DNA from: Fabrea salina
Taxonomy: Eukaryota > Ciliophora > Heterotrichea > Heterotrichida > Fabreidae
Direction: 5' to 3'
DNA length: 64,000 nt
Assembly (NCBI GenBank): GCA_022984795.1
Contig: JALIHJ010000016.1
Coordinates: 245,199 to 309,198, forward strand
Positions 18,157 to 26,481 of the stretch are shown one piece after another. The translations under genes were made by a program, and so were the position numbers. The notes beneath the pieces were generated by a model. It was not told the DNA's origin, ran no database searches, and worked only from the letters and a program-made list of their open reading frames with translations. Numbering within the stretch: position 1 is the stretch's first letter; each line of letters begins with the position of its first letter.

Positions 18157-18810
18157 ATGTCAAGTAATCCCTTTGCAACACAACCCAATCAAGGATTTGT
18201 GATGGGAAACCCCACCACACAACCCCCTCCTCCTCAGTCTTCACAGCCCAGAAGTTCTAAACTTGAAGAAAACAAAAAGAAAATACTTGGCAAACGCAGA
18301 ATTCAGGACTGCTTTGAAGAGTGGAAACAGGAACTTGAAAGCCAAGCTAAGTCTTACGAACACTTAGCAAAAGAAAACGTGAAGTCCACGAAGTTACACA
18401 CTGACATAAGAGAAGACTTAATAATGCTCACCAAAGCCACAAACGACATCCTCCAGAAACACGAACAAATGAATGATGACTTAGAAATCATGCTGTCTGA
18501 ACAAAACGAACTCAGCAAAGCCATACAGAACTTTGAAGGAGAACTTGACAAAGTCTTAGTGCCCATTGAAAGCACTTACAGACGCAACTTTGAAAAAAAC
18601 GAAATCTATGAAAAAACCGCCAACTTGCAAGCTCAAATCATGAACATCGAGAACTCTTTAGAAGAAGTTTCTATTGGGTTCACTGGGGAGTCTGACTCAG
18701 TGTCTGACATGACAGCTGACAACTTGTTCGAAACTCTAAACGCCCTTGAAAGGTCTGTAAACCAAATCAACTTTAAAATGCACCAACTAGAAAACTCGTT
18801 CATGTACTAA
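18157..18810 (+). CDS. Nup62/Nsp1-type nucleoporin C-terminal coiled-coil protein, nearly without FG repeats
   Basis: This encodes 218 residues. The ATG at 18157 (MSSNPFATQPN) is used rather than an in-frame TTG two codons upstream. Residues ~45-135 match the Nsp1_C coiled coil, starting with an LxxxFEEWKxELExQ-like helix (IQDCFEEWKQELESQAKSY) and continuing with QNELSKAIQNFEGELDKV. In other eukaryotes this region assembles the Nup62-Nup58-Nup54 channel trimer. The N-terminus is only ~40 residues of Asn/Pro/Gln-rich sequence with one NPF and one GF, so the usual long FG-repeat gate is absent or encoded elsewhere. No frame-opening intron upstream was seen, because the divergent gene starts 18 bases away. 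Confidence 0.75.
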   Translation: MSSNPFATQPNQGFVMGNPTTQPPPPQSSQPRSSKLEENKKKILGKRRIQDCFEEWKQELESQAKSYEHLAKENVKSTKLHTDIREDLIMLTKATNDILQKHEQMNDDLEIMLSEQNELSKAIQNFEGELDKVLVPIESTYRRNFEKNEIYEKTANLQAQIMNIENSLEEVSIGFTGESDSVSDMTADNLFETLNALERSVNQINFKMHQLENSFMY

Positions 18811-18845
18811 TTAATTAATTAAATAAAAAGACTCAGAAGTAAGGA

Positions 18846-20189
18846 TTAGGATATATGGTATTTCTTTATAGGTCTTGTCTCGGCATGGATGAAACTTATA
18901 GTTCCTGAAACTGCAAACACAACAGCAAACACGTTCAAGCACAAGAAAGACCCTCCCAAACTGAACAAAAAGTTAGCTAGCACTGGAGTGAGCATCGCAA
19001 TCATGCGTGCTACCCCCATCAAGTAACCAGCTCCAATTCCTTTCAAGTGACTAGGGAACAGTTCTTGCGGAATTGTGTACAGCACAGCCACTCCCATCAT
19101 CATGAAGCAGCTTACTAGTGAAGAGAAGCTGAACAAAAAGAACACTGAAGAAGAACTCAAAAAGGGGTAAATGCACAAAGTAGCCATCAAAAGACTAACA
19201 GCCCCTGTCCACCTCCTTCCTAGTTTCGTGTCTGCCAAATAAGCTGCAAGCAGCATTGCTGGCATTCCACATATTTGCTGCACCAGAATTATTCCGTAAG
19301 AACTCAAAGTTGAGTTTATAGGCAATAACTGAGGCATGAACAAAATAAACCCTGTGTTTGCAAAGCCCACCATAACGAACTGCAGTGTAAGCAGCACTGT
19401 GGTGAGGAACATCTCTACAGAAAACAAAGCTGAAAAAGAAGAAGACTTACGAGACATCTCTGTAATGTCCCCTTCTTCGTAGTCGTCCATCAAAGGTCCG
19501 TTGAACTCAAAGTAAGGCTTTCCGTTCCTGCGAGCCACTTCTTTAAGTACTTCAGAAGGGTCTTCGTTTCTGATTTGCAAGTACTTCGGAGACTCAAGAG
19601 TTTCTAGCCTCATGAACCAAAGCACAAAACTCATCACAGCCCCTGCAGCCACCAAAGCCCTCCACTTGCTTATGGACAAGTCCCAAGTAATCTCCAATAT
19701 TATAGCAAGTAAAATACAAATTGATCCTCCAATGCTCCAAGCCACGTTCATGACTGTCAAGGCTTTGGACTTAGAGGGCGGTATGAACTCACTCAGCACC
19801 GTCCCCGGCACTGCAAAGTCACCGCCAACCCCAATTCCCAAAGCCACCAAACAGCTCAACACACTGTAGTAGCCTGGTGAAAAAGCCAGCAACAAGGCTG
19901 AAGAAGCCGTGACCAGAATGGAGTACTGGAAAGCGGCTTTGCGGCCCAAGGCGTCGCTGATGTAAGAAAAGAAGTAACAGCCTATGATGGTGCCTAGGTT
20001 CAAAGACACAGGCATCATGCTTTTTTGAAATGAGTCAAGTCCTTGGTAGTCAGACATCAGAATCGACATCGCCATCAGCCAAAATTGGCAAATGCTCCAG
20101 GCGTTTGTGGTGTTGATGAATAAGGACGTTTGGTAAGGACCCCAACCGATGTCTTCTAAAGCTTTTTCTATCGATGCGCCAGATTTCAT
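18846..20189 (-). CDS. Major facilitator superfamily transporter (SV2/SVOP-like)
   Basis: This encodes 447 residues with about 12 hydrophobic helices. Typical MFS loops are seen: ISDALGRKAAFQ after TM2 (D-x-x-G-R-K) and LADTKLGRRWTGA in the second half. The N-terminal IEKALEDIGWGPYQ is the pattern of SVOP/organic-ion MFS proteins and resembles the RIGFGKYQ start of the two tandem MFS genes at 23.5-26.5 kb, though the rest is diverged. The substrate is unknown. It is convergent with the nucleoporin gene (35 bases). Confidence 0.9.
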   Translation of the reverse strand: MKSGASIEKALEDIGWGPYQTSLFINTTNAWSICQFWLMAMSILMSDYQGLDSFQKSMMPVSLNLGTIIGCYFFSYISDALGRKAAFQYSILVTASSALLLAFSPGYYSVLSCLVALGIGVGGDFAVPGTVLSEFIPPSKSKALTVMNVAWSIGGSICILLAIILEITWDLSISKWRALVAAGAVMSFVLWFMRLETLESPKYLQIRNEDPSEVLKEVARRNGKPYFEFNGPLMDDYEEGDITEMSRKSSSFSALFSVEMFLTTVLLTLQFVMVGFANTGFILFMPQLLPINSTLSSYGIILVQQICGMPAMLLAAYLADTKLGRRWTGAVSLLMATLCIYPFLSSSSVFFLFSFSSLVSCFMMMGVAVLYTIPQELFPSHLKGIGAGYLMGVARMIAMLTPVLANFLFSLGGSFLCLNVFAVVFAVSGTISFIHAETRPIKKYHIS

Positions 20190-20282
20190 TTTTGATTATA
20201 ATTTACTGAATATAAAACGTTTATAAAGGGTTAGGGACACCTAAGCAGGTTGATTGCAGCTTATTTAAACAAAAATGGCTGG

Positions 20283-20969
20283 TTAGGTGTTAGGGTTCTT
20301 GAGGAGTTGGGTTTTACCTAAGTTCATTTCCAAACAGAACCCTCTGAAGCTGGAGGGTGTCAGGAACTTTTTCAAAGTAGAGTCACTGAAAGCATGGACA
20401 AATTCCGCTTCGGAAATCTTGCCACTACTTCCCAAGACTAGTAAAAAGTACTCTCCAACGCAGTCTTTGGCTTCCAAAAGTTTCCTTTCGTAACTTCTGA
20501 GTTTCCACTTGTAGGTTTCCCACTTAGCCTTCACAAGGCCCAGTAACCACACGGTGCTAACATTATAAATGTTTAGTTGCATTTTTTTGAGTTCAAGGGG
20601 TCCCAAGTACCCAGTGCATTTTTTGTCGTAAACCTTAAAAAGCGCTTTGGCTTTTAAGTGAGGTGGGTCTTGACTCAGCAGTATTCCCAAACAACTCAAA
20701 GAAAAGTACGAGTACCCTATTTCTGTTTTGAAGTTTTGAAAAAACAGATTTAGTGAACTACTTAAGTCCCCTAAAAACTCCGTACTTAGTTCTAGGTCTT
20801 CCATTGCCGCTTTTAATTGCCTCTCTGTGAGAGTGTTTTTTGAAGAGAAGCGGTACAAAGAAGAATCTATGTTTTGTGAAGTTTTGGATCTAAATCCCAG
20901 TATAGCCTCTTCTTGAACCAGTATCGATTCAACCTTGCTTTGGGACTCTCTTGAGTTACAGCAGCCCAT
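20283..20969 (-). CDS. N-myristoylatable EF-hand-like (calcineurin-B-like) protein
   Basis: This encodes 228 residues. MGCCNSRES offers G2 for myristoylation and C3/C4 for palmitoylation, so membrane attachment is likely. The helical body contains a degenerate EF-hand loop (FKVYDKKCTGYLGPLELKKM) and a second weak one (GSSGKISEAEFVHAF). The layout is like calcineurin B or CBL relatives that have lost most Ca2+ ligands. The coding end (KNPNT-stop) falls on a telomere-like string. No partner is visible nearby. Confidence 0.75.
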   Translation of the reverse strand: MGCCNSRESQSKVESILVQEEAILGFRSKTSQNIDSSLYRFSSKNTLTERQLKAAMEDLELSTEFLGDLSSSLNLFFQNFKTEIGYSYFSLSCLGILLSQDPPHLKAKALFKVYDKKCTGYLGPLELKKMQLNIYNVSTVWLLGLVKAKWETYKWKLRSYERKLLEAKDCVGEYFLLVLGSSGKISEAEFVHAFSDSTLKKFLTPSSFRGFCLEMNLGKTQLLKNPNT

Positions 20970-21036
20970 TATTAATACAACTCTTAGAATTCTTTAGTTA
21001 TCCGTTTTACAATGTTAAATTAAAATTGTATGTTCA

Positions 21037-22332
21037 TTATCTCATCTCAGTCATGCAAGGCCACAACCCACACCCACCTGGGCTCTCAGTGTCCTCTCTT
21101 GGAAACACTTTCCAAAACCTCAAAGTTTCGTCGCCAGCTCCAGTCACAATTGTTTCGAAGTCAGGAGACATGGACAAGTAAAGCACCCTCGAAGTGTGTC
21201 CCATCAAAACTCCTGTCTTCTGCATGCTGGGCAACTTCCAAATGTTTATCTGGTGCTGGGAGTACCCGTGCGTCGACACTAACTCGTTGGTGTTCCGCGA
21301 AAACATAAGGTTGCACACTTGGGACTGAGTGTCTACAGTAAATACATTTTCGTTAGTGCAGGTGTTCCAAAACCGTATAGTGCGGTCTGCAGTTCCTCCT
21401 CCAGAAACAAGCAGTCCGTTTTGTTGTGGTGACCAAGCTAAAGCTTTAACTGCTGCGTTGTGCTCTGTGAACTTGCTCACAGGGCTGATGCTTCCAGCAC
21501 TCCAAACCACTAGCATGTTGTCGTTGCCTCCTGAAGCTAGCTGCTCTCCGTCCCACGACCACTTTAATCCACACACTTCTTGTTTGTGGCCTGTTAGTTT
21601 GGCAGTTATGTTATTGTGGGACCGCAAGTCTCTGTGTAAAATAGTTTTGTCCCGCGAACCTGAACTCAGCATCCAGTTGTTCCAAGACAAAGCCCCAACT
21701 CTTCCTGTGTGTCCTTGAAGTGTCCTGAAGGCGTTGTTTCTGGTGATGTCGTACAAAAGAACTTGTCCTGAAGTAGTTCCTACAGCTAAGTGCATTCCTG
21801 AGGGTGCCCAGCTTAGGGAGGACACAAGTTCCCCCTCGAAAGAACACAAAGGAGTGACTTTATTACTAGAAGCGTCCCACAGATAAACATTTTCACCTAA
21901 ACCTACGCTAAGTATGTTAGAGGACGACCAGTCCACTACATTTAAGTAAAAGTCGTCTTGGAGTTGAGGAGCGTCCAGCACTCTGAAAGGCAGTTTAGGA
22001 ATGTTGCGGAGCATTGCTCCTTGGGACTGTCTTGGAATAAGCAGCGGAGCAAAGTTGGAATTTTCTTTGTTTTCAGGAGTCATTGAAGTGCTGTACCTAA
22101 ATAAGTTAGCCCCTGAATCAGGCATTAACTGGGAGTGCACCAGTGAAGAAAAGGTGTTGTTTTGTGAGTTCTCTTGTTCTGCTTTACTGAATGCAGAACT
22201 CAAATTAGAAGCAACTCTGTGTGGAATGAACCTTCCACCTGAGGATGTTGTGGCAGGCGGAGTTTTTGATGATTTGGACTGGGGTTGCTTTGTCAGAGGC
22301 GAGAAAAAGGATTTTTTGGGAGTAGTTTGCAT
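21037..22332 (-). CDS. Cdh1/Fizzy-related WD40 activator of the anaphase-promoting complex
   Basis: This encodes 431 residues. The N-terminal C-box-like GGRFIPHR (~30) matches DR(F/Y)IPxR with the Asp replaced. It is followed by the conserved linker IPKLPFRVLDAPQLQDDFYLNVVDWSSSN and a seven-bladed WD40 propeller (LQGHTGRVGALSWN, LTGHKQEVCGLKWS, GTADRTIRFWN) closing with LRFWKVFPRED. Cdh1 recruits KEN- and D-box substrates to the APC/C in late mitosis and G1. The protein ends Met-Arg, where family members end in the APC3-binding Ile-Arg tail. The Cdh1 choice over Cdc20 rests on the C-box form and the linker. Confidence 0.88.
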   Translation of the reverse strand: MQTTPKKSFFSPLTKQPQSKSSKTPPATTSSGGRFIPHRVASNLSSAFSKAEQENSQNNTFSSLVHSQLMPDSGANLFRYSTSMTPENKENSNFAPLLIPRQSQGAMLRNIPKLPFRVLDAPQLQDDFYLNVVDWSSSNILSVGLGENVYLWDASSNKVTPLCSFEGELVSSLSWAPSGMHLAVGTTSGQVLLYDITRNNAFRTLQGHTGRVGALSWNNWMLSSGSRDKTILHRDLRSHNNITAKLTGHKQEVCGLKWSWDGEQLASGGNDNMLVVWSAGSISPVSKFTEHNAAVKALAWSPQQNGLLVSGGGTADRTIRFWNTCTNENVFTVDTQSQVCNLMFSRNTNELVSTHGYSQHQINIWKLPSMQKTGVLMGHTSRVLYLSMSPDFETIVTGAGDETLRFWKVFPREDTESPGGCGLWPCMTEMR

Positions 22333-22487
22333 TACTATTCGTTAAGAATTTATAAATGGTCCAGACCCAGGCTTTTAAACTTGGTGGCAGTTAGGACCCC
22401 CTACTTATTTATTCAAGGGGTTCTGAGGTTTTGAAGGTGCTTTTAGTGCTTGCTTAGGAACTAAAAGGGACGTTTTTACTATAATTA
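22333..22487. other. Intergenic spacer with a possible hairpin
   Basis: Bases ~22395-22426 (GGACCCCCT ... AAGGGGTTC) can form a stem of about eight pairs. The spacer also includes the minus-strand start context of the Cdh1 gene. No RNA family was recognised. Confidence 0.3.
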
Positions 22488-23420
22488 TTAGCTAATCAAA
22501 GGTTTCCTAAAAACTGCTCTAGAAGCGCTCATGAACTTAGGAGTGCAGAAAATCAGATTTTCTGCATTGAGTTCCTTGTCTACATTCGGCCAGTTAGTTT
22601 TAACTTCTTCAGGTGAAAAATGGTCTAGGTCTCTTACTATTCTAGGCTTCAAGTAAGCGCAAGAATGAGTCATTCCGTCAAGAGGTTCGTCTGTGTCGTT
22701 GTTGTCTTTGGTCTGGAAAAGTCTTTCGGCCTTATCCCAAACATACTCAGACCAGTCCTTTCCGTACTCATTCCATTCAACTACTTCAAATCCCGCTTCG
22801 CTCATTTCCTTTAACAAAGTGTTTTTAGTGCGAACTCCAGGCATAGGATAGTCCTGCATTAATTGAAGTTCCTCAGAAGTGCATTCTTCCCTTTCCTTTA
22901 ACAAGTAGTAGTCTTCCCAGTAAAGCACACCTCCTGGTTTAAGAGCTTTAAAAATATTTCTAAAAGCCTCAATTCCGTCTGGAATGTACATAAACACAGC
23001 CACGCACAACCCAAAGTCGAACTGGTTTTCTGGGAGGATTTGGGATCTTAAGTCTCCTCTCTCGTATTGGATTAGCTCACTTAAGCTACAAAGCGAAGTC
23101 AATTCCTCAGCACACTGAATATAGTTATCTAGGTAGTCAACTGAGTAAACTTGGCATTGCTTGGAAGCTGCAAGGTAACGTGAGTTGCCTCCTATTCCAC
23201 AGCCAAGGTCTATGGCCTTAGCTTTTGTGGTAAAAAAGTAAGTTTCTAGGAATTTTTTAAGACCAAACAATCCTTTACAATGGAGAGTATCAAGGTAATG
23301 AAAATCTTCGTGGGTGCATTGGTCTCCTTTTTGTTGCTTGATTCTCCTAGCTTCTTGGATTACAAACTCAGTGAATTTGCTGTTGTATAAGTATAGGTTT
23401 TGGCTCCACAACTCAGACAT
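22488..23420 (-). CDS. SAM-dependent methyltransferase (class I, Methyltransf_11/25 type)
   Basis: This encodes 310 residues from MSELWSQN; an in-frame TTG six codons upstream is not used because the ATG has the usual context. Motif I is IDLGCGIGGNSRYLA (~90), the acidic end of strand 2 is YSVDYLDNYI, motif IV is FDFGLCVAVFMYIPD and post-motif KALKPGGVLYWEDYY. The acceptor is not evident. The overall look, including VYSVDYLDNYIQCAEEL and the Glu/Asp-Tyr rich cap, recalls small-molecule N-methyltransferases such as sarcosine/dimethylglycine or phosphoethanolamine methyltransferases. That resemblance is weak. Confidence 0.8.
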   Translation of the reverse strand: MSELWSQNLYLYNSKFTEFVIQEARRIKQQKGDQCTHEDFHYLDTLHCKGLFGLKKFLETYFFTTKAKAIDLGCGIGGNSRYLAASKQCQVYSVDYLDNYIQCAEELTSLCSLSELIQYERGDLRSQILPENQFDFGLCVAVFMYIPDGIEAFRNIFKALKPGGVLYWEDYYLLKEREECTSEELQLMQDYPMPGVRTKNTLLKEMSEAGFEVVEWNEYGKDWSEYVWDKAERLFQTKDNNDTDEPLDGMTHSCAYLKPRIVRDLDHFSPEEVKTNWPNVDKELNAENLIFCTPKFMSASRAVFRKPLIS

Positions 23421-23549
23421 TTTACTATACGTTTTCAACGTTTCTCTGCTTTAACATGGCAATTTCTGGGAATAGTAAGACTGAAAGAATCCCACACAGT
23501 TGCTTAACAAGTTGTTATATTTACTTAAAGTAAGTTCTGCAAATACTAA

Positions 23550-23567
23550 AAAACGAATATAAATGTC
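23550..23567 (+). promoter_or_regulatory. Start-proximal block AAAACGAATATAAATGTC (copy 1)
   Basis: This 18-base block, overlapping the ATG of the first tandem MFS gene, is identical to 25021-25038 before the second. Upstream of it the two flanks do not match. It is a good candidate for the minimal promoter/start context. Confidence 0.6.
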
Positions 23568-25005
23568 CAACTCTGAAAGGGCCCCTTTGAGGTCCGAGGG
23601 TGAAACAGAAGACCTAACCCACTATGCTGAAAACTCAATGAACGTTGTACAAAGCACTATTGACAGAATAGGCTTTGGGAAGTACCAAGTAGTCCTAGGT
23701 CTTGCAATAGCCATTGCAGTAATTTCAGATGGAGCAGAAGTGGCACTAGTTTCACTGATTACCTTCATATTAGAGGATGTTTGGGACCTTTCCTCCACCG
23801 AACTAGGACTTTTAGGAGGTGCTATATTCATAGGCATGAGCATTGGGCTTTTGATCATAGCCACTTGGGGTGATGACTGGGGTCGCCTTCCTGCACTTAA
23901 GTTAACTTACATCGGAGCTTTAGCTCTGAGACTAGCTTGTGCAGTGATGCCTGAGTTTTGGAGTTTTGTAGTTTTCAGAGGACTGACAGGAGTAGTCCAA
24001 GCAATGTCCATGCCTCCTGTAGTGGCCATTGCAGTTGAGTCGTGCCCCTCAAAGTACAGAGGAAGCTTTACAATGTTTGTAATATTCAACTACGGAGTAG
24101 GTCAAATCTATGTAATAGGTTTGGCAGCACTCCTGACTCCAGATTTAGATGGCGGAATGTGGAGGCTTTTATTGGTCTTAGCTGCTTTGCCAATATTAAT
24201 AGGAATACTTATTTTATTTACGAAAGTAGTTGAGAGTCCTATGTCCTCTGCAAGAAGAGGACTTAACCAAACCACAGTTGAAAGTTTAGAATACATTGCA
24301 GAGACCAATGGCCAAAGCCAAATGACTGAAGGCGAAAAAACTGAAGTTTGGGCTTTGAGTCCTTTGCACAAAGAAAAGGGGTTTTACAAGTTTAAGGTGC
24401 TGTTTGACTCCTCACACAAGTTTATGACTCTGCTTTTAATGGGGCAGTGGGTGCTGACTACTTTTGTGTACTTTGGGTTCTTTTACTTGTTGCCTCAGTT
24501 GCTTGATGACATCGACTCAGAACTAAGCACCTTTTTGCTGCTTAGTTTGGTGATAGTTTGTGAAATGGTTGTAATAGCAGCCACTACTTACTTAATTGAA
24601 CTTCCTAGTTTGGGAAGAAAAGGCACTATGAAGATTTGCTACGGAGTCTTAGTGTTCTTTTGCGGAGTGTGTTTGTTTGTCCCTGAGAACTACCTTTTAG
24701 TTCCTTCCATCATGGTGATTAGTGCTTTCAATCACGGGTCTTTTTGTGTGCTTTGGCCCTATACTTCAGAGGTTTTTGAAACCGAAGTAAGGGAAATGGG
24801 AGTGGCTTTTTTAAATGCCGCTGGAAGAGCAGTTGCCTTTTTTGCTCCCTTGGTTTTTGGCTACTTGCTTGAGTCGGCAGTTTGGGCTCCTTTCTTGCTG
24901 ATACTAAGCATAGGGGTTTGCTTACTAGGAATTGCGTTCTTACTGCCAATAGAAACTAGAGGTATTTCCTTAGACACCGGGCAAAAAAGTAATATAACTA
25001 AGTAA
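23563..25005 (+). CDS. MFS transporter, SVOP-like (tandem copy 1)
   Basis: This encodes 480 residues with about 12 membrane helices. The N-terminal RIGFGKYQVVLGLAIAIAVISDGAEVALVSLI resembles the SVOP/SV2 TM1 pattern, with an acidic residue in TM1. The inter-TM2/3 loop is ATWGDDWGRLPALK (G-D-x-x-G-R), and the late loop is LPIETRGISLD (PE-T-R-G). It is clearly paralogous along its full length to the next gene, with loop 6-7 the most diverged. The substrate is unknown; organic ions or sugars are possible. It is divergent from the methyltransferase gene. Confidence 0.92.
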   Translation: MSNSERAPLRSEGETEDLTHYAENSMNVVQSTIDRIGFGKYQVVLGLAIAIAVISDGAEVALVSLITFILEDVWDLSSTELGLLGGAIFIGMSIGLLIIATWGDDWGRLPALKLTYIGALALRLACAVMPEFWSFVVFRGLTGVVQAMSMPPVVAIAVESCPSKYRGSFTMFVIFNYGVGQIYVIGLAALLTPDLDGGMWRLLLVLAALPILIGILILFTKVVESPMSSARRGLNQTTVESLEYIAETNGQSQMTEGEKTEVWALSPLHKEKGFYKFKVLFDSSHKFMTLLLMGQWVLTTFVYFGFFYLLPQLLDDIDSELSTFLLLSLVIVCEMVVIAATTYLIELPSLGRKGTMKICYGVLVFFCGVCLFVPENYLLVPSIMVISAFNHGSFCVLWPYTSEVFETEVREMGVAFLNAAGRAVAFFAPLVFGYLLESAVWAPFLLILSIGVCLLGIAFLLPIETRGISLDTGQKSNITK

Positions 25006-25020
25006 TAGTTGAGTTGTGTG

Positions 25021-25038
25021 AAAACGAATATAAATGTC
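25021..25038 (+). promoter_or_regulatory. Start-proximal block AAAACGAATATAAATGTC (copy 2)
   Basis: Exact copy of 23550-23567. The whole gap between the two MFS genes is 28 bases, so the copied block plus ~15 non-conserved bases must include everything needed to start the second gene, unless signals lie in the first gene. Confidence 0.6.
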
Positions 25039-26461
25039 TGATATAGAAAAAATTCCTCTGAAGTCTAACATTGAAGCAGGAAGCTCCACTTCTAGATCCC
25101 AAAAAGAGGACTCAGCGGTTTGTGTGCAAAACGTTCTTGACAGATTGGGGTTCGGCAAGTACCACTTTTTCCTTACTGTAGGAGTAACAATAGCAGTAAT
25201 AACTGAGGGAGCTGAGGTCGCTATAGTATCTTTAATCACCTACATTCTAGAAGAAGTCTGGGACCTCTCCTCTTTCCGAGTGGGAGCCATGGGAGGAGTG
25301 ATTTTTGTGGGGATGAGCTTTGGGCTTTTAGTTATTGCTACTTGGGGAGATGACTGGGGCCGTCTTCCTGTTTTAAAATTTACTTACATAGGGGCTTTGG
25401 CCCTGCGCTTGCTAAGTGCACTGATGCCTGAGTTCTGGAGTTTTGTGACGGTAAGGGCTTTTACAGGGTTTGTCCAAGCAATGTCAATGCCTACAGCAGT
25501 AGCACTGGCAGCAGAGTCATGCCCTTCCAAACAACGCGGAAGCTTCATTATGCTAATTATAATGACTTATGGAGTGGGCCAGTTGTACGTAATAGGTTTG
25601 GCAGCCCTACTGACTCCTGACTTGGATGGTGGGATGTGGCGACTTCTGATTGTATTGGTGAGTCTTCCTATACTAATAGGGATTCTTTGCATGTTCACTA
25701 AAGTAGTGGAGAGTCCCTTGTTTTCTTCGAAAAGAGGCTACAGCATCAACACTATTGAAAGTTTAGACCATATTGCTCGAAGCAACAACAAGCCTTTTCT
25801 TAACGAAAGGGAAAGAATGGGAGTTTGTTTAGTTAATCCTCCCACTGAAAGAGGCAGTCAAAAGTTTAAGTTCTTGTTTGACGAAAAGCACAAAACAACT
25901 ACTGTTCTGCTTATGATTCAGTGGACTTTGACCTTTTTCTCTTACTTTGGGTTTTTTTACTTACTGCCTAAACTGCTTGAAGAAATCGACACAGAAATAG
26001 ACACTTTGGTGCTAATGGCCATCATCATCTGCATAGAGATTGGCATTGTGGCTTCTTTTGTGTTTTTGATAGAGATGCCCAGTGTAGGCAGAAAAGGAAC
26101 CATGAAGATCTGCTACACTTCTTCTATAGTGATTAACTTGTTGTGTATATTTGTTGAAGCAAATGGGTTCAGAATCCCTGCAATAATGGTTATATGCGGC
26201 CTTAACCACGTTGCGTGTTCTGTTTTGTGGCCTTACACTTCTGAAGTCTACGAAACCCACATCAGAGAAATGGCCACTGCTTTCGTGAACGCAGTGGGCA
26301 GAGGACTTTCGTTCTTTTCTCCCCTTATTTTTGGAGTGTTTTTGGAACTGAGCATTTGGGTCCCTTTTGCGTTTATGTTGTTCCTGAGTGGATGCTTGAT
26401 GGCAATAGCTTTGATGTTGCCTATAGAAACTAGAGGAATGTCTTTGGATACCAACCCTTAA
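25034..26461 (+). CDS. MFS transporter, SVOP-like (tandem copy 2)
   Basis: This encodes 475 residues, paralogous to the preceding gene (RLGFGKYHFFLTVGVTIAVITEGAEVAIVSLI, ATWGDDWGRLPVLK, LPIETRGMSLD). The acidic residue in TM1 (E in ITEGAEV) and the central Arg/Lys loops are conserved, so both copies look functional. A GTAAGGGCTTTTACAG string at 25449-25464 resembles a 16-nt intron, but the paralog codes aligned residues there, so it is exonic. The stop is 20 bases from the convergent small membrane protein. Confidence 0.92.
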   Translation: MSDIEKIPLKSNIEAGSSTSRSQKEDSAVCVQNVLDRLGFGKYHFFLTVGVTIAVITEGAEVAIVSLITYILEEVWDLSSFRVGAMGGVIFVGMSFGLLVIATWGDDWGRLPVLKFTYIGALALRLLSALMPEFWSFVTVRAFTGFVQAMSMPTAVALAAESCPSKQRGSFIMLIIMTYGVGQLYVIGLAALLTPDLDGGMWRLLIVLVSLPILIGILCMFTKVVESPLFSSKRGYSINTIESLDHIARSNNKPFLNERERMGVCLVNPPTERGSQKFKFLFDEKHKTTTVLLMIQWTLTFFSYFGFFYLLPKLLEEIDTEIDTLVLMAIIICIEIGIVASFVFLIEMPSVGRKGTMKICYTSSIVINLLCIFVEANGFRIPAIMVICGLNHVACSVLWPYTSEVYETHIREMATAFVNAVGRGLSFFSPLIFGVFLELSIWVPFAFMLFLSGCLMAIALMLPIETRGMSLDTNP

Positions 26462-26481
26462 ATGGTTACTAAGCTTAATTA

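Noticed and set aside
25449-25464. GTAAGGGCTTTTACAG, a possible 16-nt intron in the second MFS gene
   Set aside because: The tandem paralog codes aligned residues at this place (FRGLTG against VRAFTG), and removal would shift the frame.
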